In this document: one piece after another, positions 34,690 through 44,100 of the stretch
Layout of the letters: each line of letters opens with the position of its first letter
How positions within the stretch are numbered: position 1 is the first letter of the stretch
Assembly (NCBI GenBank): GCA_019096065.1
Contig: JAGUCH010000002.1
Span: 10,552,501-10,616,500 of the forward strand
Reading direction: 5' to 3'
DNA length: 64,000 nucleotides
Source of the DNA: Paracyclopina nana
Lineage: Eukaryota; Arthropoda; Copepoda; Cyclopoida; Cyclopettidae
Made by a program: the position numbers and the translations under genes
The notes under the pieces: model-generated
The model's database searches: none
Told to the model about the DNA's origin: nothing
The model's input: only the letters and a program-made list of their open reading frames with translations

Positions 34690-35605
34690 GTACTTTGTCC
34701 TACAGTGAACCGATCGCACATAAACCTACAAAACAGTGCGCCGTAGAACTACAAAGATTTCTGGCCCAGAATGTGAACAACCCCAAGCGCACATGAATCT
34801 ACATACAACTAATCGCACATGAACTACAAATGACGGAAACGCATGCTAAACTACAAGCAAATCAAAGAGCACTTGGCTTTTGAAATACTGCTCCTTATTA
34901 TACATGGCTCTTATAAAATCTGTACTTAGGGATAGTAATCAGAGTACTTATAGCTACTTCTCCTTTTATAGTAAGGAAAATCCAAGAATTACTTGATGAA
35001 AAATAATAGCTCTAATTTTAAAGGGCCACAAAGCTTGAAAAAATTTGAGCCAGAAGTTCAATATTTCACTTGATTTTTATTCCAAAAAAGCAGTTTTTAA
35101 AGACTTTTAGAACTTTTTGGACTTTTTGGTCGTCTGACTATTCTTCCTTTTCTAACTTTTAGGACTTTTTGGACTATTTGGACTTTTTGTGTGAGAAGAG
35201 CAAAACAGGCTTTATTTTTGGAACTGATGAAAAAACTAACAAAAAATATCTATTTATGTATTTTGGTCTTGTGTGTGGCTTTTAGGAATTGTGTGCCATA
35301 TGTGTGCCTTGTTTGTAGTGTGGGCCATGCATGCCAAATTGTGGGCATTGTGTACCGTTTAAGAGGTCCTTTTTTGCAGAAGTGCCTTTAGTCAAATGTA
35401 GTTTAATGTGTCAATCATCTGTGTTGATTGTGCTAACAGCTTTTTATGTAGGTTCATGTGCGTATCTGCTAAATGTAGCTTGAGTGCGCTTGGTTCAATG
35501 TAGGTCCATATGCGGTTGGTTTAATAAAAAAAAGGTTTTGTAGATCCATGTGCGCGTCCGTCATTTGTAGTTTTGCGTGCGTTCTGTTTGTAGTTCCTAG
35601 TATAG
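34690..35605. mobile_element. Foldback element with ACTACAA subrepeats
   Basis: The left 180 bp and the right 230 bp are made of short words (CGCACATGAACTACAAATG and variants) in inverted orientation to each other. The middle is AT-rich, with a GACTTTTTGGAC repeat near 35,110-35,185. The end words (AACTACAAA, GAACTACAAAC) resemble those of the OTU-carrying element at 2,645-5,180, so a distant relation is possible. No reading frame of interest. Confidence 0.65.
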
Positions 35606-35799
35606 GCATCCAATCTCTGCAGTACCGTGTTCGAAAACGGCCAAACTTGGTTTCAATGGTTTGGCTCTCACTTGAAATATTGTATTGCAACCCCTTAGAG
35701 TAGTTCTAGTTGGAGAGGAAATTGCATTCTTTAGCTTTTGGCTTTTTATCGAGTTTTTGACTTTTAAATGTGCTGTTTGAGTCGTCAGCTTTTCAGAGC

Positions 35800-36303
35800 A
35801 ACGAATGTATCTCTTTCAGGCCCTTATATTTATTATATCATCAAAATCGTTGGCCACTGTCATAGCTTTTAAAAGATTTCGAGTTGGTTCATCAGCCCGT
35901 TCCAAAAGTTTGGCTCAAGCTTGCGCTCGCCAACGGCTGTTGCCAACGCGGAGGCGTTCGTCTCGTTCAATGCCTGTGAACTCGTAGTCGTTTTCGATCA
36001 GTCGCCGGTTGCTGATGCCTGCTGACTATCGACGCACGTTAACCCTTGGATTTTGGCGGTGGTGAGGTAATGTTAGGAGTTGTAGGCTTTTCATTTCTGT
36101 TTTCTCTTGGCCGTACGCTCATTCTTTTCCTCGTTTCAGTGGTTCTTTGACCAATTTTGGAGGCATATCTGTTGAGTGCAATGCTTCGCCAGAAGCCGTC
36201 AGCCTGCTCATGTACGTTGTTGACATGTTAATGATGTGTTTTAATTTTTGCAGCCGACCTCTACATCTGTTCTTCTTCTTTTCTTTCCCACCCAAGACGT
36301 CGG
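35800..36303 (+). promoter_or_regulatory. PUF60 promoter and 5' untranslated region
   Basis: The stretch before the PUF60 start has GC-richer sequence from about 35,920. It has a good donor (GGTGAG before GTAATG near 36,063) and two good acceptors, TCGTTTCAG ending at 36,139 and TTTTTGCAG ending at 36,255, so the 5' untranslated region is probably spliced. The second acceptor lies 48 bp before the ATG. No TATA box was assigned. The first transcript start of the gene cluster should be here. Confidence 0.5.
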
Positions 36304-37908
36304 ATGGCGGAGAACGGAGGCTTGGGCCTGGATCAGACCGGGCCGCTCGTCATGGGCCCCGGAGCCCGGAGGGATTCAATGGGGTGCATGGGCGTTCCGC
36401 TACCGAAGCTGTCGTCGGACCAGCACTCGGCCGTGCAAAAGGCCAAGAAGTACGCGATGGAGCAAAGCATCAAGATGGTGTTGATGAAGCAGACCCTGGC
36501 GCATCAGCAGCAGCAGGCGAAGTCGATGCAGCGCCACCAGGCCGTGGTTCTCATGTGCAGAGTCTACGTAGGCAGCATCAACTTTGAGGTGAAGGAGGAC
36601 ACCATCAAGCAGGCCTTCCTCCCCTTTGGGCCCATCCGAAGCATCTCCATGTCCTGGGACCCCATCACTCAAAAGCACAAAGGCTTCGCCTTCGTCGAGT
36701 ACGAAGTGCCCGAGGCTGCGCAGTTGGCGCTCGAGCAGATGAACGGAGTCATCATTTCGGGCAGAAACATCAAAGTGGGACGGCCTTCCAACATGCCGCA
36801 GGCTCAGCAAGTCATCGATGACATCACTCTAGAGGCCAAGAGCTACAACCGAGTCTACGTGGCCTCCATCCATAACGATTTGACGCAAGACGACATCAAG
36901 AGCGTCTTTGAGGCCTTCGGACCGATCACGAGCTGCGAGTTGGCCATGACGTCCGTGCCCACGCGGCACAAAGGCTACTGTTTCATCGAATATGCCACCA
37001 CACAAGCTGCCACGGACGCAATCAGCTCCATGAACCTTTTTGACTTGGGCGGCCAATATTTGCGCGTCGGCAGGGCCATCACACCACCAGACACGAAAAA
37101 CCATGGGCCGCCTAGTGCGGTGCCGCAGGTGATGCCGACTGCTGCGGCTGTGGCCGCGGCTGCCGCCACAGCCAAAATTCAAGCTCTCGATGCAGTGGCC
37201 TCAAATATGGGGCTGAAAGCGTCGGACATAGTGGCACAGTCGGGCTTCAGCGCTCCTCCTGCCCACCAGCCAGCTGCTGCGCCCTTGTCGCCACCTCCTC
37301 CTATTCCACCACCAGGCGTCCTCACCATTGAGCCAACTTGCCTCGGACATAGTATTACGGCGACGCAGCCTCCGTTGCCGCCCCAGCCGCCGTCGGTGGC
37401 AAGTGAGCCGCCAGCTGCTCTTCCTAGTCCCATTGATGTTTTAGCTAAAGTTGAGGCCGACGCTCAGAAGAAGCAGCAAGAGGAGCTGCAAAAGAAGCTG
37501 ATGGAGGGCCAGGAGCCGGCTACGCTGCAGCAGCAGGAAAACATGTCCATCAAGGGGCAGTCTGCTCGTCATCTTGTCATGCAGAAACTCATGCGCACTC
37601 AGTCGGAGTCTGTGGTGATCGTGCTACGCAACATGGTCACACCCGACGAGGTGGATGAGGAGCTGCAGGAAGAAATTTCTGAGGAGTGCTCCAAGTTTGG
37701 AGAAGTTGAGCGGGTCATCATCTACCAGGAGCGGCAAAGCGAGGACGAAGAGGCGGAAGTGATCGTCAAAATTCTGGTAGAGTTCAAGGAAGCGGCTGCT
37801 ACCAAAGCGGCCAAAAGCGCATTGAATGGACGATTTTTTGGTGGCCGCATTGTCACTTGCGAAATTTATGACCAGGACCTGTACGACCATGGTGACTTTT
37901 CCGGATAA
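36304..37908 (+). CDS. PUF60: PUF60/Half-pint poly(U)-binding splicing factor
   Basis: This 534-residue protein binds poly-U tracts and works with U2AF in 3' splice-site choice in the nucleus. RRM1 spans about 87-161 (CRVYVGSINF, KGFAFVEYE). RRM2 spans about 183-258 (NRVYVASIHNDL, KGYCFIEY) and ends in LRVGRAITPP. An Ala/Pro-rich linker begins with AAAVAAAAATAKIQA, a run conserved in human PUF60, and the C-terminal UHM spans about 435-526 (VIVLRNMV, EECSKFGEVERVIIYQE). The UHM signature loop reads NGRFFGGR where I recall RWF in human. Length and order match the family. The coding region has no intron. The sequence WDPITQKHKGFAFVEYE is the insect form as I recall it. It is the first gene of a tight head-to-tail cluster. 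Confidence 0.95.
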   Translation: MAENGGLGLDQTGPLVMGPGARRDSMGCMGVPLPKLSSDQHSAVQKAKKYAMEQSIKMVLMKQTLAHQQQQAKSMQRHQAVVLMCRVYVGSINFEVKEDTIKQAFLPFGPIRSISMSWDPITQKHKGFAFVEYEVPEAAQLALEQMNGVIISGRNIKVGRPSNMPQAQQVIDDITLEAKSYNRVYVASIHNDLTQDDIKSVFEAFGPITSCELAMTSVPTRHKGYCFIEYATTQAATDAISSMNLFDLGGQYLRVGRAITPPDTKNHGPPSAVPQVMPTAAAVAAAAATAKIQALDAVASNMGLKASDIVAQSGFSAPPAHQPAAAPLSPPPPIPPPGVLTIEPTCLGHSITATQPPLPPQPPSVASEPPAALPSPIDVLAKVEADAQKKQQEELQKKLMEGQEPATLQQQENMSIKGQSARHLVMQKLMRTQSESVVIVLRNMVTPDEVDEELQEEISEECSKFGEVERVIIYQERQSEDEEAEVIVKILVEFKEAAATKAAKSALNGRFFGGRIVTCEIYDQDLYDHGDFSG

Positions 37909-37990
37909 ATGTTTCGCGAATATACAGTTGAGCATAAATGAACAATGCCCAGACACGCACTCGATGGCTATAAGATTGTACAATAATGTC

Positions 37991-38003
37991 GTTGTTGTTG
38001 CAG
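37991..38003 (+). promoter_or_regulatory. 3' splice acceptor before TSR2
   Basis: TTGTTGTTGCAG ends 95 bp after the PUF60 stop and 6 bp before the TSR2 ATG at 38,010. The pyrimidine share is modest but the CAG is good. There is no donor for an in-gene intron here other than one within PUF60, so a trans-splice acceptor is a reasonable reading. No AATAAA is seen in this gap, only CATAAA. Confidence 0.5.
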
Positions 38004-38009
38004 CTTTCA

Positions 38010-38510
38010 ATGAACTCCAGTCGCCTCTTCCGAGTCGCTATAACTGCAATCTACCAAAGCTGGACAGCCCTCCAGCTTGCCGTGAAACATAGTGCGGCTG
38101 GCGCTAACACTGCTGCAGTTGCTGCGTGGATGATCGATGCGACCGCTCAATGGTTTGGCGAGAACAAGAGCCTAGAGTGCTTCGAGGTGGAAGAGTTTCT
38201 TGGTGAAGTGCTCAACAATGAATTTGACCTCATCGTTGAAGATGGGTCAACCGAACAAATTGCGCTACTTGTGTGTGAATTGTTTCAGCTGTGTTTTTCT
38301 ACCGGTTCAACGGAAGATGCTGTCATGCGACGGCTGGCCCAGTTGCCTAATTGTGACCTTTCTCAGTGTAGGGTCGATGACGAAGAAGCCACTGAAGTTG
38401 ATGTCACAATGAGCAGTGGCATGGACGTAGACCATCGGAATGATTCAGTTCCTGTTTCAGACTCTCAATGTAGTGATGGATGGACTGTGGTGTCAAGAAA
38501 AAAGAAGTGA
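38010..38510 (+). CDS. TSR2: TSR2, escortin for ribosomal protein eS26
   Basis: TSR2 is a small acidic chaperone that carries ribosomal protein eS26 and hands it to the pre-40S ribosome in the nucleus. The 166-residue product shows the conserved core: LFRVAITAIYQSWTALQLAV at the start, then WFGENKSLECFEVEEFLGEVL, then EFDLIVEDGSTEQIA, matching the family's NxEFDTxVEDGS motif. An acidic tail follows and it ends DGWTVVSRKKK, as other TSR2 proteins do. I chose the ATG at 38,010 because it follows the acceptor by 6 bp. An in-frame ATG at 37,986 would add eight residues (MSLLLQLS) and lies before that acceptor. Single exon. Confidence 0.88.
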   Translation: MNSSRLFRVAITAIYQSWTALQLAVKHSAAGANTAAVAAWMIDATAQWFGENKSLECFEVEEFLGEVLNNEFDLIVEDGSTEQIALLVCELFQLCFSTGSTEDAVMRRLAQLPNCDLSQCRVDDEEATEVDVTMSSGMDVDHRNDSVPVSDSQCSDGWTVVSRKKK

Positions 38511-38522
38511 AAATAGTGCTTG

Positions 38523-38589
38523 AATAAAAAAAAAACTCCGTAGCCATCAGGACTTGACTCAACTTTTCACGTTTTTTCCTTTTTTCCAG
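38523..38589 (+). promoter_or_regulatory. TSR2 poly(A) signal and SART3 acceptor
   Basis: AATAAA lies at 38,523, 13 bp after the TSR2 stop. A long pyrimidine run, TTTTTTCCTTTTTTCCAG-like, ends in AG directly at the SART3 ATG (38,590). The signal and acceptor are about 60 bp apart, the arrangement seen between genes of trans-spliced operons. Confidence 0.6.
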
Positions 38590-41112
38590 ATGTCAGCAAT
38601 CAATGAAGATGTGGCACCAGCTACAGAGCACGAGACCTCTTCATCTTCAGATAGTGATAATGACGAGGACGAAGTCATCTCAGAGATTGCTTTGCATAAA
38701 CAGAGGCTCGAGGAGAATCCTTTTCTGTACGACAGCTATGTGTGTCTTATTGATCTCTTGGGAAGGTGTGGTGATCTGCCCGAGCTGCGTCGAGTGAGGA
38801 AGACTTTCGCCTCCAATTACCCTCTCACTCCAAATATCTGGTTATCTTGGATTCGAGATGAGCAAAGATTGGCGGTGACCAAAGATGAAAAACTTGCCGT
38901 CATCGACCTGTTCGAGTTGGCCATCTTAGACTACGTTTCAGTCGAGCTGTGGCTTGAATATTGTCAGTTCACTATGGCCCACCTAGAGGAGGTGTCCGAT
39001 CAAGTGAGACTTGTCTTTGAACGGGCAGTGGTTGCTGTCGGCGTTCATGTCACTAAGGGCTCTCTGATTTGGAACGCTTACCGGGAGTTTGAAAAGGCCT
39101 TACTTAGCTCGTCACCAGATGACGGTGAACAGGCTGGGAGGGTGGACAAGCTGTTCAGACGCCAGTTGGCCGTGCCTCTAATCAGCATGGAGGCCACTTA
39201 TGACGAGTACGCTCAGTGGTTGCTCGCTCGATCTGCCAAAATCGATGCTAACGTTGAAAGAGCATTTAGTGCGGCCAAAAGAATGCTGAACGCTCGTCTC
39301 ACTTATGAGAGTCGACTTAATGACAAACCGGACGGTTTAATTGTTTATGGCGAGTACATAAATCTTGAAGTGCAGGAGGGCAACCCTGTTCGAATCCAAA
39401 ATGTTTTTGAACGAAGAGTGTCTGATTTTTGCCTTGTACCAACAGTCTGGTTGGAATATGCTGATTTCCTAGCCACTCAACTCAAACTGATTGACAAAGC
39501 ATTCGAGGTGTACCAGAGAAGTTTGCGTAATTGTCCTTGGTCAGCAGAGCTTTGGATTAAGCAAATCAGGTGCTGCGAGAAGTTGCAGAAGCCAACAGAG
39601 TTGGTGGTGAAGGTTGTGGAAGATGCGCTGTCATCTGGTCTCAGCTCACCTAGTGATCATAGGGATGTTTGGCTGGCCTTCATTGATTTCAAAAGACGGA
39701 CTCTGCTTAAGGTTAACTCTGATGAAGTGACCGACCAAGAAGACGTGGTGGCTGCATTTCGATCGATGTTCGCCAGCGCTTTGGAGCAATTGGCGGACTT
39801 AGCTGGGGATGCTGAGTGTAAAGTTGCCCGTTATTGGGCTGCCCTCGAGGCGGATCGTTTCCAAGATGTGGCAAAGGCTCGACAAATATGGCAGGAAATC
39901 ATGGCTGGACCAGCTGGAGATAAAGCAAAATTCTGGATTGAGTTCATCCATCTTGAAAAGGCATTTGGTGATACGAAGCACCTGCGTAGCCTCTGTGCGC
40001 GGGCCTTGGCCAAAACTCAGGACCGGCCTGAGGAGGTGGGCGACATTTGGCTTCAATTTGAACGAGAGGAGGGATCCTTGCACTCTTTTGAAGAGGCCGA
40101 AGCAAAAGTGTCTGCTCGCCTCAAGGAGCATCAAAGTCTGGCCTTTGCTGAAGGGCGAAAAGGCGTGGAGAAAAAGCGAAAGCGTCATGAGGGCGCCAGT
40201 GTCACCATTGAGGGTGCGCCGAAAAGGCCCAAGAAGAGTGACGCGGCATCTGAACGCGTCAATGGGCTTGAAAGGGGCAAGAAGCTTGTGGCCTCGTCAA
40301 GCCAACGCGAGGTGTTCAAACAGCCATTGTTAGCGAAAGAGGAGAGCAAAAGCGAAGCTGTCCCACCGCCTCCTGGTTATGAAGAAGTGCCCAACAGTCG
40401 AACTGTGTTCGTGAGCAATTTGGACTTCAGTGTTGAAGAGAAGGCCGTCGAGTCGGCTCTAGGCTGCGCCGAAGACATTGAGGAAATACGACTGGTCCGT
40501 AACTATTCTGGGAAATCCAAGGGCTATGGCTTTGTCAAGTTTAAGAGTGTTGCTGCCGCTCAATCGGCCTTGCAAAAAGATCACCAGCTGCTCGATGGCC
40601 GGCCAATGTATGTGAGCGTGTGTGACCCGGACAAGAAAAAGAAGGGGCACCAGTTTAAGTACAGTTTAGCCCTGGAAAAAAGCAAGCTTTTCATCAAGGG
40701 CTTGCCCAAGACCTTATCAGTGAGTGACGTCCACGCCTTGTTCTCTCCTTATGGAGCGATCAGGGATGTTCGTGTTGTCACCTATAGGAATGGACATTCC
40801 AAAGGAATTGCTTACGTGGATTATCTCGAGGAGGCTGCGGCGTCCACTGCTATTATAAAAATGGACGGGACCGAGCTTGAAGGAGTAAAAATTTCGGTTG
40901 CTATCAGCAATCCTCCCCCTAAGAAGGACTCTCAATCGGCGAGCTTGGACAAAAGCCTAGGCGGTAGTGCAATGACCAGCGGCCCTCGAGGTCGTGGCCG
41001 CACCCAAGTCGCTTTAGTGCCGACGCCTATTATGAAGGCAGCAGCCGTCAACTCTGCGGACCGCCAGCAGAAAACTATGTCTAATGCGGACTTTAGAAAG
41101 TTGCTTTTTTAG
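38590..41112 (+). CDS. SART3: SART3/Prp24-type U4/U6 snRNP recycling factor
   Basis: SART3 binds U6 snRNA and helps rebuild the U4/U6 snRNP, and it also brings deubiquitinases (USP4/USP15) to the spliceosome. The 840-residue product has an N-terminal acidic start and a long HAT-repeat superhelix to about residue 530 (WLSWIRDEQRLAV, VELWLEYCQF, PTVWLEYADF, AELWIKQIRCCEK, DIWLQFEREEGSL). It continues with a basic nuclear-signal region (KKRKRHEGAS, APKRPKKSD), RRM1 from about 605 (TVFVSNLDFS, KGYGFVKFK) and RRM2 from about 698 (KLFIKGLPKTL, KGIAYVDY). It ends in the conserved TMSNADFRKLLF tail that contacts LSm proteins. The gene has no intron in 2.5 kb. The start is the ATG at 38,590, directly after an acceptor. 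Confidence 0.95.
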   Translation: MSAINEDVAPATEHETSSSSDSDNDEDEVISEIALHKQRLEENPFLYDSYVCLIDLLGRCGDLPELRRVRKTFASNYPLTPNIWLSWIRDEQRLAVTKDEKLAVIDLFELAILDYVSVELWLEYCQFTMAHLEEVSDQVRLVFERAVVAVGVHVTKGSLIWNAYREFEKALLSSSPDDGEQAGRVDKLFRRQLAVPLISMEATYDEYAQWLLARSAKIDANVERAFSAAKRMLNARLTYESRLNDKPDGLIVYGEYINLEVQEGNPVRIQNVFERRVSDFCLVPTVWLEYADFLATQLKLIDKAFEVYQRSLRNCPWSAELWIKQIRCCEKLQKPTELVVKVVEDALSSGLSSPSDHRDVWLAFIDFKRRTLLKVNSDEVTDQEDVVAAFRSMFASALEQLADLAGDAECKVARYWAALEADRFQDVAKARQIWQEIMAGPAGDKAKFWIEFIHLEKAFGDTKHLRSLCARALAKTQDRPEEVGDIWLQFEREEGSLHSFEEAEAKVSARLKEHQSLAFAEGRKGVEKKRKRHEGASVTIEGAPKRPKKSDAASERVNGLERGKKLVASSSQREVFKQPLLAKEESKSEAVPPPPGYEEVPNSRTVFVSNLDFSVEEKAVESALGCAEDIEEIRLVRNYSGKSKGYGFVKFKSVAAAQSALQKDHQLLDGRPMYVSVCDPDKKKKGHQFKYSLALEKSKLFIKGLPKTLSVSDVHALFSPYGAIRDVRVVTYRNGHSKGIAYVDYLEEAAASTAIIKMDGTELEGVKISVAISNPPPKKDSQSASLDKSLGGSAMTSGPRGRGRTQVALVPTPIMKAAAVNSADRQQKTMSNADFRKLLF

Positions 41113-41135
41113 TTGCCACACTGTAAGCAGAACGC

Positions 41136-41149
41136 CCTAATTTTTTCAG
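41136..41149 (+). promoter_or_regulatory. 3' splice acceptor before ATPAF1
   Basis: CCTAATTTTTTCAG ends 37 bp after the SART3 stop and 11 bp before the ATPAF1 ATG. The CTAAT just upstream could serve as branch site. This gap is too short for a normal terminator plus promoter. Confidence 0.65.
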
Positions 41150-41160
41150 GTTTTGATCTT

Positions 41161-44100
41161 ATGGCAGCCTGTATTCCCGCGAGATTCCCTTTGGTGCCAT
41201 CGCTACTCTCTATTGGTCGGACAATTCCATTCTGTCTAACAAAATACTTGCACGTTGCTCAAATCGGATTCAAGGAAGCAAAAATGGAGGATTTGAAACA
41301 GAACTCGTATTACTCAAAATATGCAGAAAAGATAGCCAAACTGCAAAGGTACGATCATGATTTGGTTTGCTGTAGGCTTGATCCTGTTTCTTTCTTGCTT
41401 AATCCTGCATCATGTACTTCGTGTAATAAACAAGCAAAATCAAAGAGGCTTTTCAAAGTCATTTTCAGCCTTTTTGCTATTAAGGGTGAGAAGAGTCTTA
41501 AGTATTGGCTTTTTGCAGAGAGTCGCCCAAAGAGTTTATGGAAAAGTTGACAGTGGTCAAAGAATCAAAGGCTTCTGGTGCCAATTCACCTTCCCAGAAT
41601 AACGGTTGCGGCTTTTCTCTGCCTTCGACCAAAACAAAGCTAGAGGGCAAGAAAAATTTCACCAAAAGAAAGGTAAGGCGCGTCACGTAAACGGCCGCTA
41701 CCCTACATAGTAAGGTGGTAGCCACCCTAACTGAGATCAATTCGACCACCCAACAACTTACGTTTTTTAAACCCCTGCCTCAAATCGCCAAGTCATTTTC
41801 TGGCGCCCAGCAATACGTAATATTTTACGCCTCCTACTCTAAAAACTGTATCATATTTTTAAGACTATAATTTCAATTACCCTCTTTAAACTTAAACGTT
41901 TTTGGTAGCAAACCTTTTACAGCAATAATTCACTTAATGCAGTGTGTAACGTGCTTCAAAATGTTGTGAAAAATTGAAAATAGTGCCATACAGTTCCAAA
42001 AAAGAAGATATCTCTCGCTATGTGCCATAGAAATCACATTTTCTGCATTTTCAAATGTTAGGGTGGGTACTTTAACTGCCTTTTTCCCAGCACAGCTTTG
42101 CACAGCTCACCCGCATTGAACACCCGGTGTGTCTAAATTGGGCAAAGCTGGCCTTTTCGGCCTTCAGAGCCTTCTTTGGCTCTGTCTCAGACCCCTGACA
42201 GAGCAGTTTGGGTCAAAAGCCACCCCAAGTGTCTGCTTGCCCCAGGGTCAAGTTATCTGTGTTACGCAATAGTGCTAATAAAAGGCTAATTTGACAAGCA
42301 TCCCTCCAAGGACACTTTATTGGCCTTTGTGGACTTTACTGACTTAGCATTTGATAACTTCAGGTGCATTTGGGGTCATACCTCCCCCCTTTTGGCTGCT
42401 TGCCCCGCCCTGTCAGTTTTTGGCCAATTATTAATACTATAAGCCATTGGAGGGACAAACTTTTTCTCTAGATGGCGCTTTTAGGGCAAGTATATTTGGA
42501 AAAACTGTCGCGCGCGAAACTTGTCACGTGATCATGATCGGCAATTTGATTGGCTGATCAGCGGAGCCAGGTTAGAAAAAATTGGTTTCAGGAATGAAAA
42601 GCTTGGAAATTTCCGTGAGTTGCATATGGTTTTATGGCTTGAAAGGGTGCCATTTTATCCATAGATTATGTCATATTAATAAAGTTTTTATAATTAGTGC
42701 ACCAAAAGCCAAAAAAATAGCCCATTAGTGGTCGCCTATGTAGTGTAGCCATGTCAAATGTACTGGGCAAAGTTGCCGGGCTAGATGGCGCATGGAATCT
42801 AGCGACTTTACGCCTTTGGCTTATTGTGTAACACAGATAACTTGACCCTGGGGCAAGCAGACACTTTTGAATTTTGACCTAAACTGCTCTGTCAGGGGTC
42901 TGAGACAGAGTCGAAGAAGGTTTTGAAGGCCTAGAAGGTCACCTTTGGCATTGCATTACATCTGCTTGCCCCAACATTGCCAAAAACTGACAGGGCGGGG
43001 CAAGCAGCCAAAAGGCCCCAAATGCACCTGAAGTTATCAAATGTCAAGTCATTGATGACTTTGAAGGCCACAAAGGCCAGCAAAGTGGCCTTTGAGGGAT
43101 GCTTGTTAAATGGGCATTTTATTAGTGCTATTGCGTAACACAGATAACTTGACCCTGGGACAAGCAGACACTTGGGGTGGCTTTTGACCCAAACTGCTCT
43201 GTCAGGGGTCTGAGACAGAGCCAAAGAAGGCTCTGAAGGCCGAAAAGGCCAGCTTTGGCATTGTATTACATCTGCTTGCCTCAACATGGCCAAAAACTGA
43301 CAGGGCGGGGCAAGCAGCCAAAAGGGGGGGAGGTATGACCCCAAATGCTACTGAATTTATCAAATGTCAAGTCAGTGATGACTTTGAAGGCCAGCAAGGC
43401 CAACAAAGTGGCCTTGGTGGGATGCTTGTCAAATTAGCCTTTTATTAGTGCTATGGCGTAACACAGATAACTTGGGCAAGCAGACACTTGGGTTGAATTT
43501 TGATGAAAAAAACCATCTTAAAATGTTAATTCCATCTTGTATTGAGGTTGCTTGCCCTTGCTTGTTCTTGCTTGCCCTAGCTTGTCCTTGCTTGCCGGCA
43601 TTGCTTGCCATTGCTTGCCCTTGCTTGCCCTTGCTTGCCCTTGCTTGCCCTTGCTTGCCCTTGCTTGCCTTTGCTTGCCTCTGCTCGCCCTTGCTTGCCC
43701 TATTAAGTCACGCCCTTGAACACCTTACAAGCTATTTAAGATTTAACTTTTTTTAATTCCAGGAGTTGAATGACATCATGAAGGTGGATATGCTCAGAGA
43801 TAAATCTAAAGAAGAAATTGGATCCATTTGGTTTGAATTCTACAAATCTAAAGAAGCCTTGAGTGCAGTCATTCCTTTTGACGTTTTTATCAAAATGGAA
43901 GCTAGGTTTCTTGTCCACAAAACTGTAAGTCCCAAAGGAGAATATTTTAGCTAAACCTCTCCATTCCATCTTCTTAAAGACTGGTCAACACGGTAGTATT
44001 CATTAAGCCTAGATTAGGGGTGGGTATTAGGATTTACACTGTTGGTAGATTTTAAAGCCTACATTGCTTTGCCCTGGGTTTTAAAACATTTGGATGTTAA

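Noticed and set aside
36147-36587. Open frame overlapping the PUF60 start
   Set aside because: It crosses a strong acceptor at 36,255 and continues out of frame through PUF60; low-complexity and without homology.
43545-43706. CRISPR-like array
   Set aside because: Units are 10 bp with no spacers; it is a minisatellite in an intron of an animal gene.
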